DNA of 64,000 bases. It comes from RH-AL1 sp964243435 (GTDB lineage Bacteria; Pseudomonadota; Alphaproteobacteria; Rhizobiales; Beijerinckiaceae). Each line of letters starts with the position of its first letter. The first letter of the stretch is position 1. Positions 1-10,027 of the stretch are shown one piece after another. The notes beneath the pieces were generated by a model, which had not been told where the DNA came from, ran no database searches, and worked only from the letters and a program-made list of their open reading frames with translations. The position numbers were made by a program, and so were the translations under genes. The DNA lies in NCBI GenBank assembly GCA_964243435.1, contig CAXTFM010000002.1, positions 1 through 64,000 of the forward strand, written 5' to 3'.

Positions 1-924
<924 letters not shown>

Positions 925-1422
925 TCAGGCGAGCCGGTTCGACACCGCCACCGCGTCGTTGAACAGGTCGAGCAGCGCCGCCGCGAAGGCCCGCATGTTG
1001 GCGGCGCGGTCGCCGTGCCCCGTTTCAAGCGTCACGACGCGCTCCGTCGGGCCGCTCACCGCGAGGCAGGTGTGGCCGGCGGCGTCGCCATAGCGGTTGC
1101 CGCTCGGGCCGGCGGCGCCGGTTTCCGCGATGCCCCACGTGGCGCCGAGACGGGCGCGCACCGTGCGTGCGAGCAGCACCGCATAGGGCTCGGAGGCGGA
1201 GCGCATGCCGGCCATCTCCGCTTCCCCGATGCCGAGCAGCGCCGTGCGCGCCGCGGCCGTATAGGTCACGCCGCCGCCGAGGTAGTAGGCGCTGGCGCCC
1301 GGCACCGCGAGCAGGGCGGCCGAGACCAGCCCGCCGGCCGAGGTTTCCACGACGCCGACCGTTTCGCCCCGCGCCTTCAGCAGCGCGCCGAGCCGGTCGG
1401 CCCGGGTCAACAGTTCCTGCAT
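925..1422 (-). CDS. CinA C-terminal family protein (PncC-type nicotinamide-nucleotide amidase)
   Basis: A stand-alone CinA C-terminal domain of about 165 residues. The family deamidates nicotinamide mononucleotide in the pyridine-nucleotide salvage cycle. Recognisable blocks are VVETSAGGLVSAALLAVPGAS near the N-terminus (families usually have AESCTGG, so ETSAGG is a variant), the YLGGGVTYT segment, and GIAETGAAGPSGNRYGDAAG in the middle. The ATG start was chosen because a GGAG stands six bases upstream. An in-frame GTG four codons earlier has no such site. Because the usual SCTGG is changed, activity is likely but not assured. The gene is convergent with the preceding ThDP enzyme and divergent from the drug exporter. 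Confidence 0.85.
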   Translation of the reverse strand: MQELLTRADRLGALLKARGETVGVVETSAGGLVSAALLAVPGASAYYLGGGVTYTAAARTALLGIGEAEMAGMRSASEPYAVLLARTVRARLGATWGIAETGAAGPSGNRYGDAAGHTCLAVSGPTERVVTLETGHGDRAANMRAFAAALLDLFNDAVAVSNRLA

Positions 1423-1515
1423 CGCGTGCTCCACTTGTGCGGCGCGCCCGGCTGGCGCGGGGTTGCGGCGGTTGCGCCCTGGTCACGGGCGCCCCCGACT
1501 TATAAACCCCCCTGC

Positions 1516-2988
1516 ATGGCCGTCACCTCCACGACACGTCGCCCGCCCGTCCTCGCCGCCGTGATGGCGTCGATGTTCATGATCGCGGTGGAAGCCACCA
1601 TCGTGTCCACCGCCATGCCGCAGATCGCCGGCCAGCTCGGTGACCTCCACCTTTACGCCTGGGTGTTCGCCGCCTTTCTCCTCACCCAGACCGCGACCAC
1701 CGTGGTGTTCGGCAAGCTCAGCGACCTTTACGGCCGGCGTCCGGTGATGCTGTTCGGCATCGCCGTGTTCCTCGTCGGCTCGCTGCTCTGCGGCTTCGCC
1801 TGGTCGATGCCGTCGCTGATCCTGTTCCGACTGCTCCAGGGCGTCGGCGCCGGCGCGGTGCAGCCGATGAGCCTGACGGTGGTCGGCGACCTTTATTCCG
1901 CCCGCGAGCGCGGGCGCATCCAGGGCTATCTCGCGAGCGTGTGGGGCGTGTCCTCGGTCGTCGGGCCGCTCGCCGGCGGCCTCATCGTGTCGCACCTCAG
2001 CTGGCCCTGGGTGTTCTGGATCAACCTGCCGGTCGGGGCGCTCGCCGCAACGCTGTTCATCGTGTTCCTCCACGAGGAGGTCGAGCCGCGCGCCCGCCGC
2101 ATCGACGCGCCCGGCGCGGCGCTGTTCACGGCGGCGATCTCCGCGCTGATGGTCGCGCTGACGCAGGCCGGCGGCGCGCCGTCGGCGGCGATCCTGCCGG
2201 CCGGCGTGTTCCTCGCCGCAGCGGCGCTGTTCGTGCTGCAGGAACGGCGCGCGGCGGACCCGATGCTCGACATCCGCCTGTGGATGCAGCGTCCCATCGC
2301 CACGGCGAACGCGGCGACGCTGCTGTCGGGCATGACGGTGATCGGCCTCACCGCCTTTCTCCCGATGTACGTGCAGGGGGTGCTGCGGCAGACCCCGCTC
2401 GTCGCGGGCTTCACCTTGACGCTGATGATCCTCGGCTGGCCGATCGGCGCGACGCTGGCCGCGCGCAACTTCGTGCGCTTCGGGCTGCGGCCGGTGCTGC
2501 TGCTCGGCGCGGTGCTGCTGCCCTTCGGCGCGGCCGCCTTCCTGGCGCTCGGCATGGCGACCTCGCCGGTCGTGGCGGGCGCGGGATCTGTCGTCGTCGG
2601 CCTCGGCATGGGGTTCTTCTCATCGACGGCGATCGTCATCATCCAGGACAGCGTGGCGTGGACGCAGCGCGGCGCCGCCACCGCGTCCAACATTTTCTCG
2701 CGCAACCTCGGCTCGACGCTGGGCGCGACCGCGCTGGGCGCCGTGCTCAACGCCCGCCTCGCCCACCCCGGCGCTGACGCGGTGGTGAGCTCCGACCAGC
2801 TCCGCCGCCTGCTCGACGACCCCGTCAGCCTCGGCAGCTCCGCCCTCGCCATCCGGGTGACGCTGCAGCACGCACTTCACGGGACCTTCTGGGCGGTATT
2901 CGCCGTCGCCGCCCTGACGCTGCTGCCGGCGCTTCTGGTGCCCCGCGTCGTCCTCGCGGACGGCCCGCGCGACCTCGCCCTGGAATAG
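1516..2988 (+). CDS. MFS transporter, DHA2/MDR type (14 TMS drug exporter)
   Basis: A 490-residue inner-membrane protein with dense hydrophobic segments throughout, as expected for drug:H+ antiporter family 2. The loop GKLSDLYGRRPVM (about residues 70-83) is MFS motif A. The segment LLQGVGAGAVQPMSLTVVGD and the following VVGPLAGGLIVSHLSWPWVFWIN carry the DHA2 motif C and the tryptophan-rich helix that mark this family. It probably expels hydrophobic or cationic compounds. The ATG was chosen because upstream in-frame codons read through the divergent CinA gene. No dedicated regulator lies alongside. The substrate is unknown. Confidence 0.88.
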   Translation: MAVTSTTRRPPVLAAVMASMFMIAVEATIVSTAMPQIAGQLGDLHLYAWVFAAFLLTQTATTVVFGKLSDLYGRRPVMLFGIAVFLVGSLLCGFAWSMPSLILFRLLQGVGAGAVQPMSLTVVGDLYSARERGRIQGYLASVWGVSSVVGPLAGGLIVSHLSWPWVFWINLPVGALAATLFIVFLHEEVEPRARRIDAPGAALFTAAISALMVALTQAGGAPSAAILPAGVFLAAAALFVLQERRAADPMLDIRLWMQRPIATANAATLLSGMTVIGLTAFLPMYVQGVLRQTPLVAGFTLTLMILGWPIGATLAARNFVRFGLRPVLLLGAVLLPFGAAAFLALGMATSPVVAGAGSVVVGLGMGFFSSTAIVIIQDSVAWTQRGAATASNIFSRNLGSTLGATALGAVLNARLAHPGADAVVSSDQLRRLLDDPVSLGSSALAIRVTLQHALHGTFWAVFAVAALTLLPALLVPRVVLADGPRDLALE

Positions 2989-2991
2989 GTC

Positions 2992-4146
2992 TCAGGCGAT
3001 GGCGGCGATCGTCGACGCCATCGCCTTCGCCCGCGGCACCAGGCTCGCCACCTCCAGGTACTCGTCCGGCGAGTGCGCCTTGCCGCCGACCGGCCCGACC
3101 GCGCAGATCGTTGGGCAGCCGACGCCTGCGGTGAAGCCGGAGTCGGCGCAACCGCCTGCGAACTCGCCCGCAACCGTTGCGCCGTGGCCCGCGCTCGCCT
3201 TGGCATAGGCGTCGAACAGGGTGCGCGAGGCGTCGTCCTGCACCAGCGGCAGGAACTCGCCGCGGATGGCGAGCCGCGCGGTGGTGCCCGGCACCGCGGC
3301 GCGGGCGACGATCGCCTCGATGCCGGCCATCGCCGCGGCGCGGTCGGGCGGGTCGACGTATCGCAGGTCGATCTCGCACGAGGCGTGGGGGGCGACCGTG
3401 TTCACCGACTGCCCGCCGGCGACGAGGCCGACATTGACGGTGGTGCCGCGTGCAAGGTCGGTGAGGGCGTGCAGCGCGATCACCTTGTGGGCCAGTTCGC
3501 CGATCGCGCTGATGCCGTCGGCGTAGTTGCCGCCGGAATGCGCCGCGCGCCCGTCGACGTCGAGGCGCATGAACACGCCGCCCTTGCGCCCGGTGACCAC
3601 GTTGCCGGTGGGCCGCCCCGGCTCGGCGTTCAGCACCGCCCGCGCGCCGCGCGCCGTGTCCTCGATGATGGGGCGGCACGCCGGCGAGCCGATCTCCTCG
3701 TCGGAGGTGAACAGGCCGACGAGCGGTACCGGCGCCCCGCCGGCCCGGTGAAAGGCGGCGAGCACGAAGGCGTTCATCACGAGGCCCGCCTTCATGTCGG
3801 CGACGCCCGGCCCGTAGGCCCGCGTCCCCTCGACGCGGAACGGGCGGCGCGCGACCTCGCCCTTGGGAAACACCGTGTCGCGATGGCCCATCAGCACCAC
3901 GGGGCGGTTGGCGCCGCCGGAACCTTGCACGTGGGCGCGCAGCGCGTCGCCGTAGCCCTCCACCGGCACGGTCGCGACGGGAATGCCGTGTTCGCCGAGG
4001 AAGCGTGCGACGCGGGCGCCGACCGCGTCGACGCCTTGCTTGTCGTAGGAGCCGGAGTCGATGTTCACCAGCTCGCCGACGAGCGCCAGCATGGCGTCGT
4101 GCTGCGCGTCGAGCCAGTCGAGGGCGGCGGCTTCGGTGTCGGGCAT
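2992..4146 (-). CDS. M20 family metallopeptidase (glutamate carboxypeptidase/CPG2-like)
   Basis: A 384-residue di-zinc hydrolase. GHRDTVFPKG at about residue 86 supplies the HxD metal ligand. TSDEEIGSP at about residue 150 supplies the catalytic and metal-bridging Glu pair. VDGRAAHSGG begins the dimerisation (lid) domain, and CADSGFTAG near the C-terminus lies where family members keep their last metal ligands. Carboxypeptidase G2-like members release C-terminal glutamate or cleave aryl-amino acid amides. There is no signal peptide, so it should be cytosolic. It reads in the same direction as a carbamoylase-type M20 enzyme and a D-amino-acid transaminase, consistent with use of modified amino acids. 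It converges on the drug exporter with three bases between stops. Confidence 0.88.
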   Translation of the reverse strand: MPDTEAAALDWLDAQHDAMLALVGELVNIDSGSYDKQGVDAVGARVARFLGEHGIPVATVPVEGYGDALRAHVQGSGGANRPVVLMGHRDTVFPKGEVARRPFRVEGTRAYGPGVADMKAGLVMNAFVLAAFHRAGGAPVPLVGLFTSDEEIGSPACRPIIEDTARGARAVLNAEPGRPTGNVVTGRKGGVFMRLDVDGRAAHSGGNYADGISAIGELAHKVIALHALTDLARGTTVNVGLVAGGQSVNTVAPHASCEIDLRYVDPPDRAAAMAGIEAIVARAAVPGTTARLAIRGEFLPLVQDDASRTLFDAYAKASAGHGATVAGEFAGGCADSGFTAGVGCPTICAVGPVGGKAHSPDEYLEVASLVPRAKAMASTIAAIA

Positions 4147-4212
4147 GGGATCTCCGCGAAGGTGGGTGCCGTGCCGCGACCAGCAAGCGCCGCGCCGCTG
4201 GGGAGGGGGCGG

Positions 4213-5463
4213 CTACGGCCCCGCCGCTTCCTCGGCGAAGGTGGCGGCGAGCGCCTCGACGGCGCGGGCGAGGTCGGCCTCGTCCATCGCCTCGTCAGGG
4301 TTATGGCTGCCGTTCCCGTTGCGCAGGAACACCATGGTGCTTTCCCAGCCCGCCGCAGCGAAGGCCGCCGCGTCATGCCCACCGCCCGACAGCATGCGGC
4401 GCGGCGCGAGGCCGAGGCGCCCGGCGCCGGCGGCGATGGCGGTGTTCAGCGTCCCCGACAGCGTCGCCGGCTTGCTGCGCGTCGCCGCGCCGAGCCCGAA
4501 CGATACGCCGCGCCGGGCCTCGATTGCGGCGACCTCCCGGCGGAGCACCGCGTCCATGCGCTCAAGCACGGCATCCTCGCCGGAACGGATGTCGACGCAG
4601 AAGTCGAGGCGTCCCGGTACCTTGGCGAGTGCGTGCATGGGACTTGCCGCGTCGACCTTGCCGAAGGTGACCGCGAGGTCCTGGCCTCGCGCCAGCACCT
4701 CCGCCCAGTGCCGGTCCAGCGCGGTGACGAGGTCGGCGAAGGCGAACACCGCGTCGGCGCGGGTGTCGCGCGGCTCCCCGCCGGAGTGCGCCCAGGCGCC
4801 GGAGATCGTTGCGGCGCGGTAGCGCAGGGCACCGCGAATGCCGTCGACCAGGGCGAAAGGCTCGCCCGCACGGTGCAGCACCGGACCCTGTTCGATGTGC
4901 AACTCGACGAAGCGCGCGCGGGCGAGCCCCGGCCCGCGCAGCACCGCGTCGGGGTCGGCGCCCTCGCGACGCATGTGGACGGCCAGCGTGTCGCCCGTGT
5001 CGGCGCGGCACGCCTCCAAGTCGGCAGCTCCGAGACGTCCAAGCGCCGCCCGCGAGCCGATGTATGACACCGGGAACCACACGCTTTCCTCGGCGCGGGT
5101 CACGATGACGACGAGGTCGCGCGGCGGCGGGGTGCCACCGTGGACGACCGCGGCGGCCAGCGCCATCGCGCCGGCGACGCCGGCGGTGCCGTCATAGGCA
5201 CCGCCCATCGCCACCGTGTCGAGGTGCGAGCCGATGTAGAGTGCGGGTGCGGCGCGGTCGCGCCCGGGCAGGCAGGCGAAGAGGTTGGAGGCGGCGTCGC
5301 GCGTCACCTGCATCCCGAGCGCGTCCGCTTCGGCGGCGACGAGGGCGTGGGCCTGCGTTTCCAGCGGACTGTAGGAGGGCCGGGTGTAGCCTGGGCCTGG
5401 CAGGCTCAGCGCGTTGACCCGCCCGATGACCCTGGCGATCGTGTCCCCGATGACGGCGCCCAT
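4213..5463 (-). CDS. Zn-dependent hydrolase, allantoate amidohydrolase / N-carbamoyl-L-amino-acid hydrolase family (M20)
   Basis: A 416-residue M20 enzyme of the hydantoinase/carbamoylase branch. Signatures are GSHLDTVAMGGAYDG at about residue 76, AEES near 122 (the metal/catalytic Glu pair), ELHIEQGPVL in the middle and SGGGHDAAAFAAAG near 358. Family members hydrolyse N-carbamoyl amino acids, beta-ureidopropionate or allantoate, releasing ammonia and CO2 or ureido compounds. The start was set at the first Met that leaves only 14 bases after the upstream transaminase gene. The longer in-frame ORF would run through that gene. Same-strand, near-contiguous placement suggests co-transcription with the transaminase. 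Confidence 0.88.
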   Translation of the reverse strand: MGAVIGDTIARVIGRVNALSLPGPGYTRPSYSPLETQAHALVAAEADALGMQVTRDAASNLFACLPGRDRAAPALYIGSHLDTVAMGGAYDGTAGVAGAMALAAAVVHGGTPPPRDLVVIVTRAEESVWFPVSYIGSRAALGRLGAADLEACRADTGDTLAVHMRREGADPDAVLRGPGLARARFVELHIEQGPVLHRAGEPFALVDGIRGALRYRAATISGAWAHSGGEPRDTRADAVFAFADLVTALDRHWAEVLARGQDLAVTFGKVDAASPMHALAKVPGRLDFCVDIRSGEDAVLERMDAVLRREVAAIEARRGVSFGLGAATRSKPATLSGTLNTAIAAGAGRLGLAPRRMLSGGGHDAAAFAAAGWESTMVFLRNGNGSHNPDEAMDEADLARAVEALAATFAEEAAGP

Positions 5464-5477
5464 CCCCGCTCGGCCGG

Positions 5478-6332
5478 TCAGGCCGCCGCCGCGAGGCGGT
5501 CGGCGAGGTACAGGTCGCGCAGCCGCCGCGTCACCGCGCCCGGCCGCCCGTCGCCGATCGCCGCGCCGTCGATGCGCACCACCGGCAGCACGAAGCTCGT
5601 CGCCGAGGTGATGAAGCATTCCGCCGCGCCCGCCACCTCCGCCGGGGTGAAGGCGCGCTCCTCCGCCGCCATCCCGGCGCCGCGCGCGAGGTCGAGAACG
5701 GATGCGCGGGTGATGCCCGGCAGCAGGGCGCGGCTCAGCTCGCGGGTCACCACCGTGCCGTCCGCGGTGACGATGTAGGCGTTGGCCGAGGACGCCTCCG
5801 TGACATAGCCGTCCTCGACGAGGAAGGCGTCGTCGGCGCCGCGCCGCTTCGCCTCGACCTTCATCATCGAGGCGTGGAGGAGCTGAACGGTCTTGATGTC
5901 GCGCCGCCCCCAACGCTGGTCGGGCAGGGTGACGACGTGGAGGCCGCGCGTCACCATCGGGTTATCGATGACCGGCTTGGCCTGGGTGAACATGACCAGC
6001 GTCGGGGCGAGGTCGTCGCCGAAGATGAAATCGCGATCCACCGCCCCGCGCGACACCTGGAGGTAGATGGAGCCTTCCCGCAACGCGTTGCGCGTCATGA
6101 TCTCGTGGTGCAGGGCGAGCAAGCGCTCCTCCGACACCGGCCGGGGAATGCCCAGTTCGGCGAGCGAGCGCCCGAGGCGCGCCGCATGGCCGGGATAGTC
6201 GAGGAGCCGCCCGTCGACGACGGCCGTCACCTCGTAGACGGCGTCGGCGAACAGGAAACCGCGGTCGAACACCGAGACCTTGGCATCGTCCTCCGAGCGC
6301 CAGCAGCCATCGACATAAACCGTGCGGGACAT
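5478..6332 (-). CDS. D-amino-acid transaminase (class IV PLP aminotransferase)
   Basis: A 284-residue fold-type IV PLP enzyme. The N-terminal VFDRGFLFADAVYEV block, the catalytic Schiff-base Lys147 within RRDIKTVQLLH, and DAFLVEDGYVTEASSANAYI (cofactor phosphate region) match D-alanine aminotransferases, as does the overall length. These enzymes interconvert D-alanine/D-glutamate with 2-oxo acids. The ATG was chosen at MSRTVYVDG, the conserved beginning. Twenty-eight upstream in-frame codons show no family similarity. It leads the three-gene minus-strand group with the two M20 hydrolases, which suggests breakdown of D- or N-substituted amino acids. Branched-chain or 4-amino-4-deoxychorismate activity is less likely from these motifs. 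Confidence 0.87.
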   Translation of the reverse strand: MSRTVYVDGCWRSEDDAKVSVFDRGFLFADAVYEVTAVVDGRLLDYPGHAARLGRSLAELGIPRPVSEERLLALHHEIMTRNALREGSIYLQVSRGAVDRDFIFGDDLAPTLVMFTQAKPVIDNPMVTRGLHVVTLPDQRWGRRDIKTVQLLHASMMKVEAKRRGADDAFLVEDGYVTEASSANAYIVTADGTVVTRELSRALLPGITRASVLDLARGAGMAAEERAFTPAEVAGAAECFITSATSFVLPVVRIDGAAIGDGRPGAVTRRLRDLYLADRLAAAA

Positions 6333-6643
6333 CGCTTCGCTTTCGGATACGGGCCGCGCCGCGGGACGGCGCGGTCGCCAGCGTCGCAACACAACCGAAA
6401 CCGGGAAGGCCGTCAAGGAACGGCGCCCGGCATCCCTTGCCCGCGGGCAGGGCGACGGTCGCGCATCCCGTCGACCGGGTACGGCAGGGCGCCGCTGGCA
6501 CCCCGCAAGGTCGTGAGCGCCGCGTTCGACGGCGCCATGGCGAACCGCCCTCCGAAGGGTTCACCGCACCGACAGGCTCCACGCCTCGCGTGCCGGCCGT
6601 CGCCCTTACGCAGGGCCTGGAGCGGGGGCCCAATCGCGCGGGC
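6333..6643. other. Non-coding stretch before assembly gap
   Basis: This contains the upstream region of the D-amino-acid transaminase and sequence running up to the N block. I see no convincing gene, tRNA or repeat here. Short ORFs in several frames have no recognisable similarity. The stretch may be the edge of a repeat or high-GC structure that broke the assembly, but nothing in the visible bases proves it. Confidence 0.5.
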
Positions 6644-6743
6644 NNNNNNNNNNNNNNNNNNNNNNNNNNNNNNNNNNNNNNNNNNNNNNNNNNNNNNNNN
6701 NNNNNNNNNNNNNNNNNNNNNNNNNNNNNNNNNNNNNNNNNNN
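6644..6743. other. Assembly gap (100 N)
   Basis: Exactly 100 undetermined bases. Such a round number is the usual placeholder for a scaffold gap of unknown true length, so the distance between the flanking genes, and whether genes are missing here, cannot be judged. Confidence 0.98.
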
Positions 6744-6821
6744 AAGGATGAAATCCAACGCTTACGGCTGCGACGTCACACGCGTATGCTGCCTGAGCAC
6801 AGATCGACGGGAGTACGCTCG

Positions 6822-8045
6822 ATGCGGACGGTCGGGTTCGAACGAGACGAGGGGCGCACCGTCCTTTCCCCGCAGGGGCGAACAATGGCCGGCGCCTGCC
6901 TCGCGCACGTGCTGCACGACGGCTACAGCGACCTCATCTACGTGCTGCTGCCGGTGTGGCAGCAGCAGTTCGCCCTCGGCTACGCCGCACTCGCCCTCGT
7001 GCGCAGCCTGTACGTCGGGAGCCTGGCCGCGCTGCAGATGCCGGCGAGCCTGCTCGCGCACCGCCTCGGCACGCGCACGGTCCTCGTGGGCGGCACCCTG
7101 CTCAGCGCGGGCGGGTACGCCCTCGCCGGCGCGTCGGGCGGCCTCTTCGGCCTGTGCGCAGCCCTCGCGCTGGCCGGCGCCGGCGGCAGCACCCAGCATC
7201 CGCTCGCCTCGGCGGCGGTGTCGCGCGCCTACGGTGCGGCGTCGCGCGGCCCGCTCGGCACCTACAACTTCGCCGGCGACCTCGGCAAGGCAAGCGTGCC
7301 CCCGCTCGTCACGCTGCTGCTGGTGCTGTCGGGCTGGCGCGGGGCGCTTTGGCTGGTGGCCGCCGTCGGCGCCGTGGTCGCGTTCGCCGTGTGGTGCTTC
7401 CTCGGCACCGATGCGAAGCCGGTTCCCGCGCAGGACACCGCGCGGCCGGCGCGCGAGTCCGGTGGCCGGGATGTCGGCAAAGGCGGCTTCGGCCTGCTCG
7501 TCGCCATCGGCATGCTCGACAACGCCGCCCGTCCGGCCTTCCTGCTCTACCTGCCGTTCCTTCTGGAGGAGAAGGGCGCGGCGCTGACCACCGTGGGCCT
7601 CGCCTTTTCCCTGACCTTCATCGGCGGCGCGCTCGGCAAGGCCGTGTGCGGGCGGCTCGGCGCGAGGCTCGGCGTGACCGCGACGGTGGTCGCCACCGAG
7701 GCCGGGACCGCGGCGGCGATCATGGCCGTGATCATGCTCCCGCTCGTGCCCGCCCTGTGCCTGCTGCCGGCGCTGGGCGTGATGCTGAACGGAACGTCAT
7801 CGGTCCTATATGGCACCGTGCCGGAACTCGCGCCCCAAGGTCGGATCGAGCGGGCCTTCGCGGTGTTCTACACCTGTACGCTGGGCGGCAGCGCGCTCGC
7901 CTCCCCGCTGATCTACGGGCGTCTCGGCGACCTCGTCGGCCCGCACTGGGCCGCGAGCGCGGCGGCGGCAACGACGATGACCGTCGTGCCGCTGGCGCTG
8001 CTGCTGGCACCTTTCCTGGGCGAACGCTCGAAAGGGACGGCGTGA
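6822..8045 (+). CDS. MFS transporter (fosmidomycin-resistance-like, 12 TMS)
   Basis: A 407-residue polytopic inner-membrane protein. The opening AHVLHDGYSDLIYVLLPVWQ, the loop GGSTQHPLASAAVSRAY and the helix GPLGTYNFAGDLGKASVPPL are characteristic of the Fsr-type branch of the major facilitator superfamily, which exports small polar drugs such as fosmidomycin. The ATG was chosen because GGGAG lies about eight bases upstream. A second in-frame ATG 21 codons later (MAGACLAHVL) is also reasonable. The frame continues upstream into the N block, so an N-terminal extension cannot be entirely excluded. The natural substrate is unknown. Confidence 0.83.
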   Translation: MRTVGFERDEGRTVLSPQGRTMAGACLAHVLHDGYSDLIYVLLPVWQQQFALGYAALALVRSLYVGSLAALQMPASLLAHRLGTRTVLVGGTLLSAGGYALAGASGGLFGLCAALALAGAGGSTQHPLASAAVSRAYGAASRGPLGTYNFAGDLGKASVPPLVTLLLVLSGWRGALWLVAAVGAVVAFAVWCFLGTDAKPVPAQDTARPARESGGRDVGKGGFGLLVAIGMLDNAARPAFLLYLPFLLEEKGAALTTVGLAFSLTFIGGALGKAVCGRLGARLGVTATVVATEAGTAAAIMAVIMLPLVPALCLLPALGVMLNGTSSVLYGTVPELAPQGRIERAFAVFYTCTLGGSALASPLIYGRLGDLVGPHWAASAAAATTMTVVPLALLLAPFLGERSKGTA

Positions 8046-8099
8046 TCCGAGGGGCGGACGATCGTCGCCGCATCGGCCTGGACACGCCGCCGCGGCACG

Positions 8100-9794
8100 T
8101 CAAGCCGGGACGGTCACGACGGACGTGCCGGCAAGGTCGCCCGCCAGCGCCCGCGCGATCAGGGCGCGGGTCGCGGCGATGCCGTAGAGCGCCACGAAGG
8201 AGCCGAAGCGCGGCCCCTTCTCTTCCCCGAGCAGCACCTGGTAGAGCATGGCGAACCAGTCGTTGCTGACGCCGGGACGCGCGGGCGTCGCACCCTTGGC
8301 GGCAAGGTTCTGGTAGCGTGGGATCGGACGCGCGACATCGTAGAGCGCCGCCTGAACGTCCTCGGCGGACGCGCCCTCCGGCAGGGCGGCGAGCGCGTCG
8401 CCGAGGTGCCGCAACGCCTCGCCCTCGACCGTGTCGGGCGGGCGGTAGCGCTTCGCCGGCGCGACGACGTCGCGGTAGTAGCGCACGGCGTAGCCGACCA
8501 GCGCGTCGAGGCGCGGGTGCGTCGCCGCCGACACGTCGGGCGCGTAGCGGCGCAGGAAGCCCCACAGCACGGCGGGGTCCTCGCTGTTCGCCACCGTCGC
8601 CAGATTGAGCAGCATGGCGAAGGACACGGTGCCGGCGGCGGCGTTGAGCGGCTCGGGGGCGGGCGGCGCCCCGTCGTGGAGGTGCCACGCCGGGTTGCCG
8701 AGCAACGACCTCACGTCCTGCCCCGCTTCCTGCCTGCGCGCGGCGTCGAGGAAGCCGAGGTACTCGTCGACGGCGCGCGGGATGACGTCGAAATGCAGCT
8801 TCTTCGCCTCGCGGGGGCGCTGGTACATGAACAGCGCCAGGCTTTCCGGGCTGGCGTAGTCCAGCCACTCGTCGATGGTCAGCCCATTGCCCTTCGACTT
8901 CGAAATCTTCTGGCCACGCTCGTCGAGGAAGAGTTCGTAGTTGAAGCCCTCCGGCGGCGTGCCGCCCAGCGCCCGCACGATCTCGCCCGACAGCTTGACG
9001 GAGTCGATGAGGTCCTTGCCGGCCATCTCGTAGTCGACGCCGAGCGCGTACCAGCGCATCGCCCAGTCCGGCTTCCATTGCAGCTTGGCACGGCCGCCGG
9101 TGACGGGCGTGGTGTAGGCCGCCTTCGTGTCGGGATCGCGCCAGGAGATGGTGCCGGCCTCGGGATCGACGGCGTCGAGGGGCACCTGCATGACGACGCC
9201 CGTTTCGGGATGGAGCGGCAGGAAGGGCGAGTAGGTCGACGCCCGTTCGGCGCGGAAGGTCGGCAGCATGATGGTCATCACGGCGTCGTACCGGCGCAGC
9301 ATGTGAAGAAGCGCCGCGTCGAACCGCCCGGACGCGTAGTAGTCCGTCGCGGAGGCGAACTCGTAATCGAAGCCGAAGCGGTCGAGGAAGGCGCGCAGCC
9401 GCGCGTTGTTGTGGGCGCCGAAGCTCGGATGGGTGCCGAAGGGGTCCGGCACCTGCGTCAGCGGCTTGCCGAGGTGGGCCGCGACCAGCGCCCCGTTCGG
9501 GATGTTGTCCGGCACCTTGCGCAAGCCGTCCATGTCGTCGGAGAAGGCGAGGAGACGTGTCGCGATGCGATCCTCGGTCAGCACGCGAAAGGCGTGGCGC
9601 ACCATGGCCGTGCGTGCGACCTCGCCGAAGGTGCCGATGTGCGGCAGGCCCGAGGGGCCGTAGCCCGTTTCGAACAGCACGGCCGTCTGCCCCGTGCGCT
9701 CGATGCGGGCGACGATCTTGCGCGCTTCCTCGAAAGGCCAGGACTTCGCGGCGCCTTTGGCGGCGGCAAGAAGTGCGGGATCAAGCGACGGCAA
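8100..9794 (-). CDS. lysS: Lysine--tRNA ligase, class I (LysRS1)
   Basis: A 564-residue class I aminoacyl-tRNA synthetase that charges tRNA-Lys. The HIGH-type signature is GPSGLPHIGTFGEV (HIG at residues 52-54) and the KMSKS-type loop is KISKSKG at about residues 296-302, both in a Rossmann-type catalytic domain. The C-terminal half is the alpha-helical cage that reads the anticodon. This is the archaeal-type enzyme (also called LysK), which replaces the usual class II LysRS in many alphaproteobacteria. The start is TTG, since MPSLDPALLAAAK fits the family beginning and no nearer ATG or GTG exists upstream. It is convergent with the MFS gene and divergent from the DUF6481 gene. Confidence 0.95.
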   Translation of the reverse strand: MPSLDPALLAAAKGAAKSWPFEEARKIVARIERTGQTAVLFETGYGPSGLPHIGTFGEVARTAMVRHAFRVLTEDRIATRLLAFSDDMDGLRKVPDNIPNGALVAAHLGKPLTQVPDPFGTHPSFGAHNNARLRAFLDRFGFDYEFASATDYYASGRFDAALLHMLRRYDAVMTIMLPTFRAERASTYSPFLPLHPETGVVMQVPLDAVDPEAGTISWRDPDTKAAYTTPVTGGRAKLQWKPDWAMRWYALGVDYEMAGKDLIDSVKLSGEIVRALGGTPPEGFNYELFLDERGQKISKSKGNGLTIDEWLDYASPESLALFMYQRPREAKKLHFDVIPRAVDEYLGFLDAARRQEAGQDVRSLLGNPAWHLHDGAPPAPEPLNAAAGTVSFAMLLNLATVANSEDPAVLWGFLRRYAPDVSAATHPRLDALVGYAVRYYRDVVAPAKRYRPPDTVEGEALRHLGDALAALPEGASAEDVQAALYDVARPIPRYQNLAAKGATPARPGVSNDWFAMLYQVLLGEEKGPRFGSFVALYGIAATRALIARALAGDLAGTSVVTVPA

Positions 9795-10027
9795 GCTGGC
9801 GACCGTTGGCGCGGCGTGACATGGACGATCCGATCGATGGTGAAGGGTGGGCGACGTCCATTCCGGCCGCCGCCTCGCCGCCGCACCCTAAAAAGCGGGG
9901 CGGGGATCGTCAAATTTATCGCGCGGGAGGTCGCGCCCGCTTGCGATCATTTAACGCCGGCGTCATAGCTTTGTCGCGCCGGCACCCTATCTAGGCCCGG
10001 TATCAGCAAACGCAGAAGGTTTCAGGT
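9795..10027. promoter_or_regulatory. Divergent intergenic region between lysS and the DUF6481 gene
   Basis: This 233-base stretch must hold the promoters of both divergent genes. It is less GC-rich than its surroundings, with AT islands around 9915 and 9950. No clear -35/-10 pair or riboswitch could be assigned with confidence. Confidence 0.45.

Noticed and set aside
3073..5067. A 664-codon plus-strand ORF
   Set aside because: Antisense to both M20 hydrolase genes, with no recognisable protein features.
5874..8045. A frame running through the 100 N into the MFS transporter
   Set aside because: Translation across undetermined bases is meaningless. The transporter has its own ATG and ribosome site after the gap.
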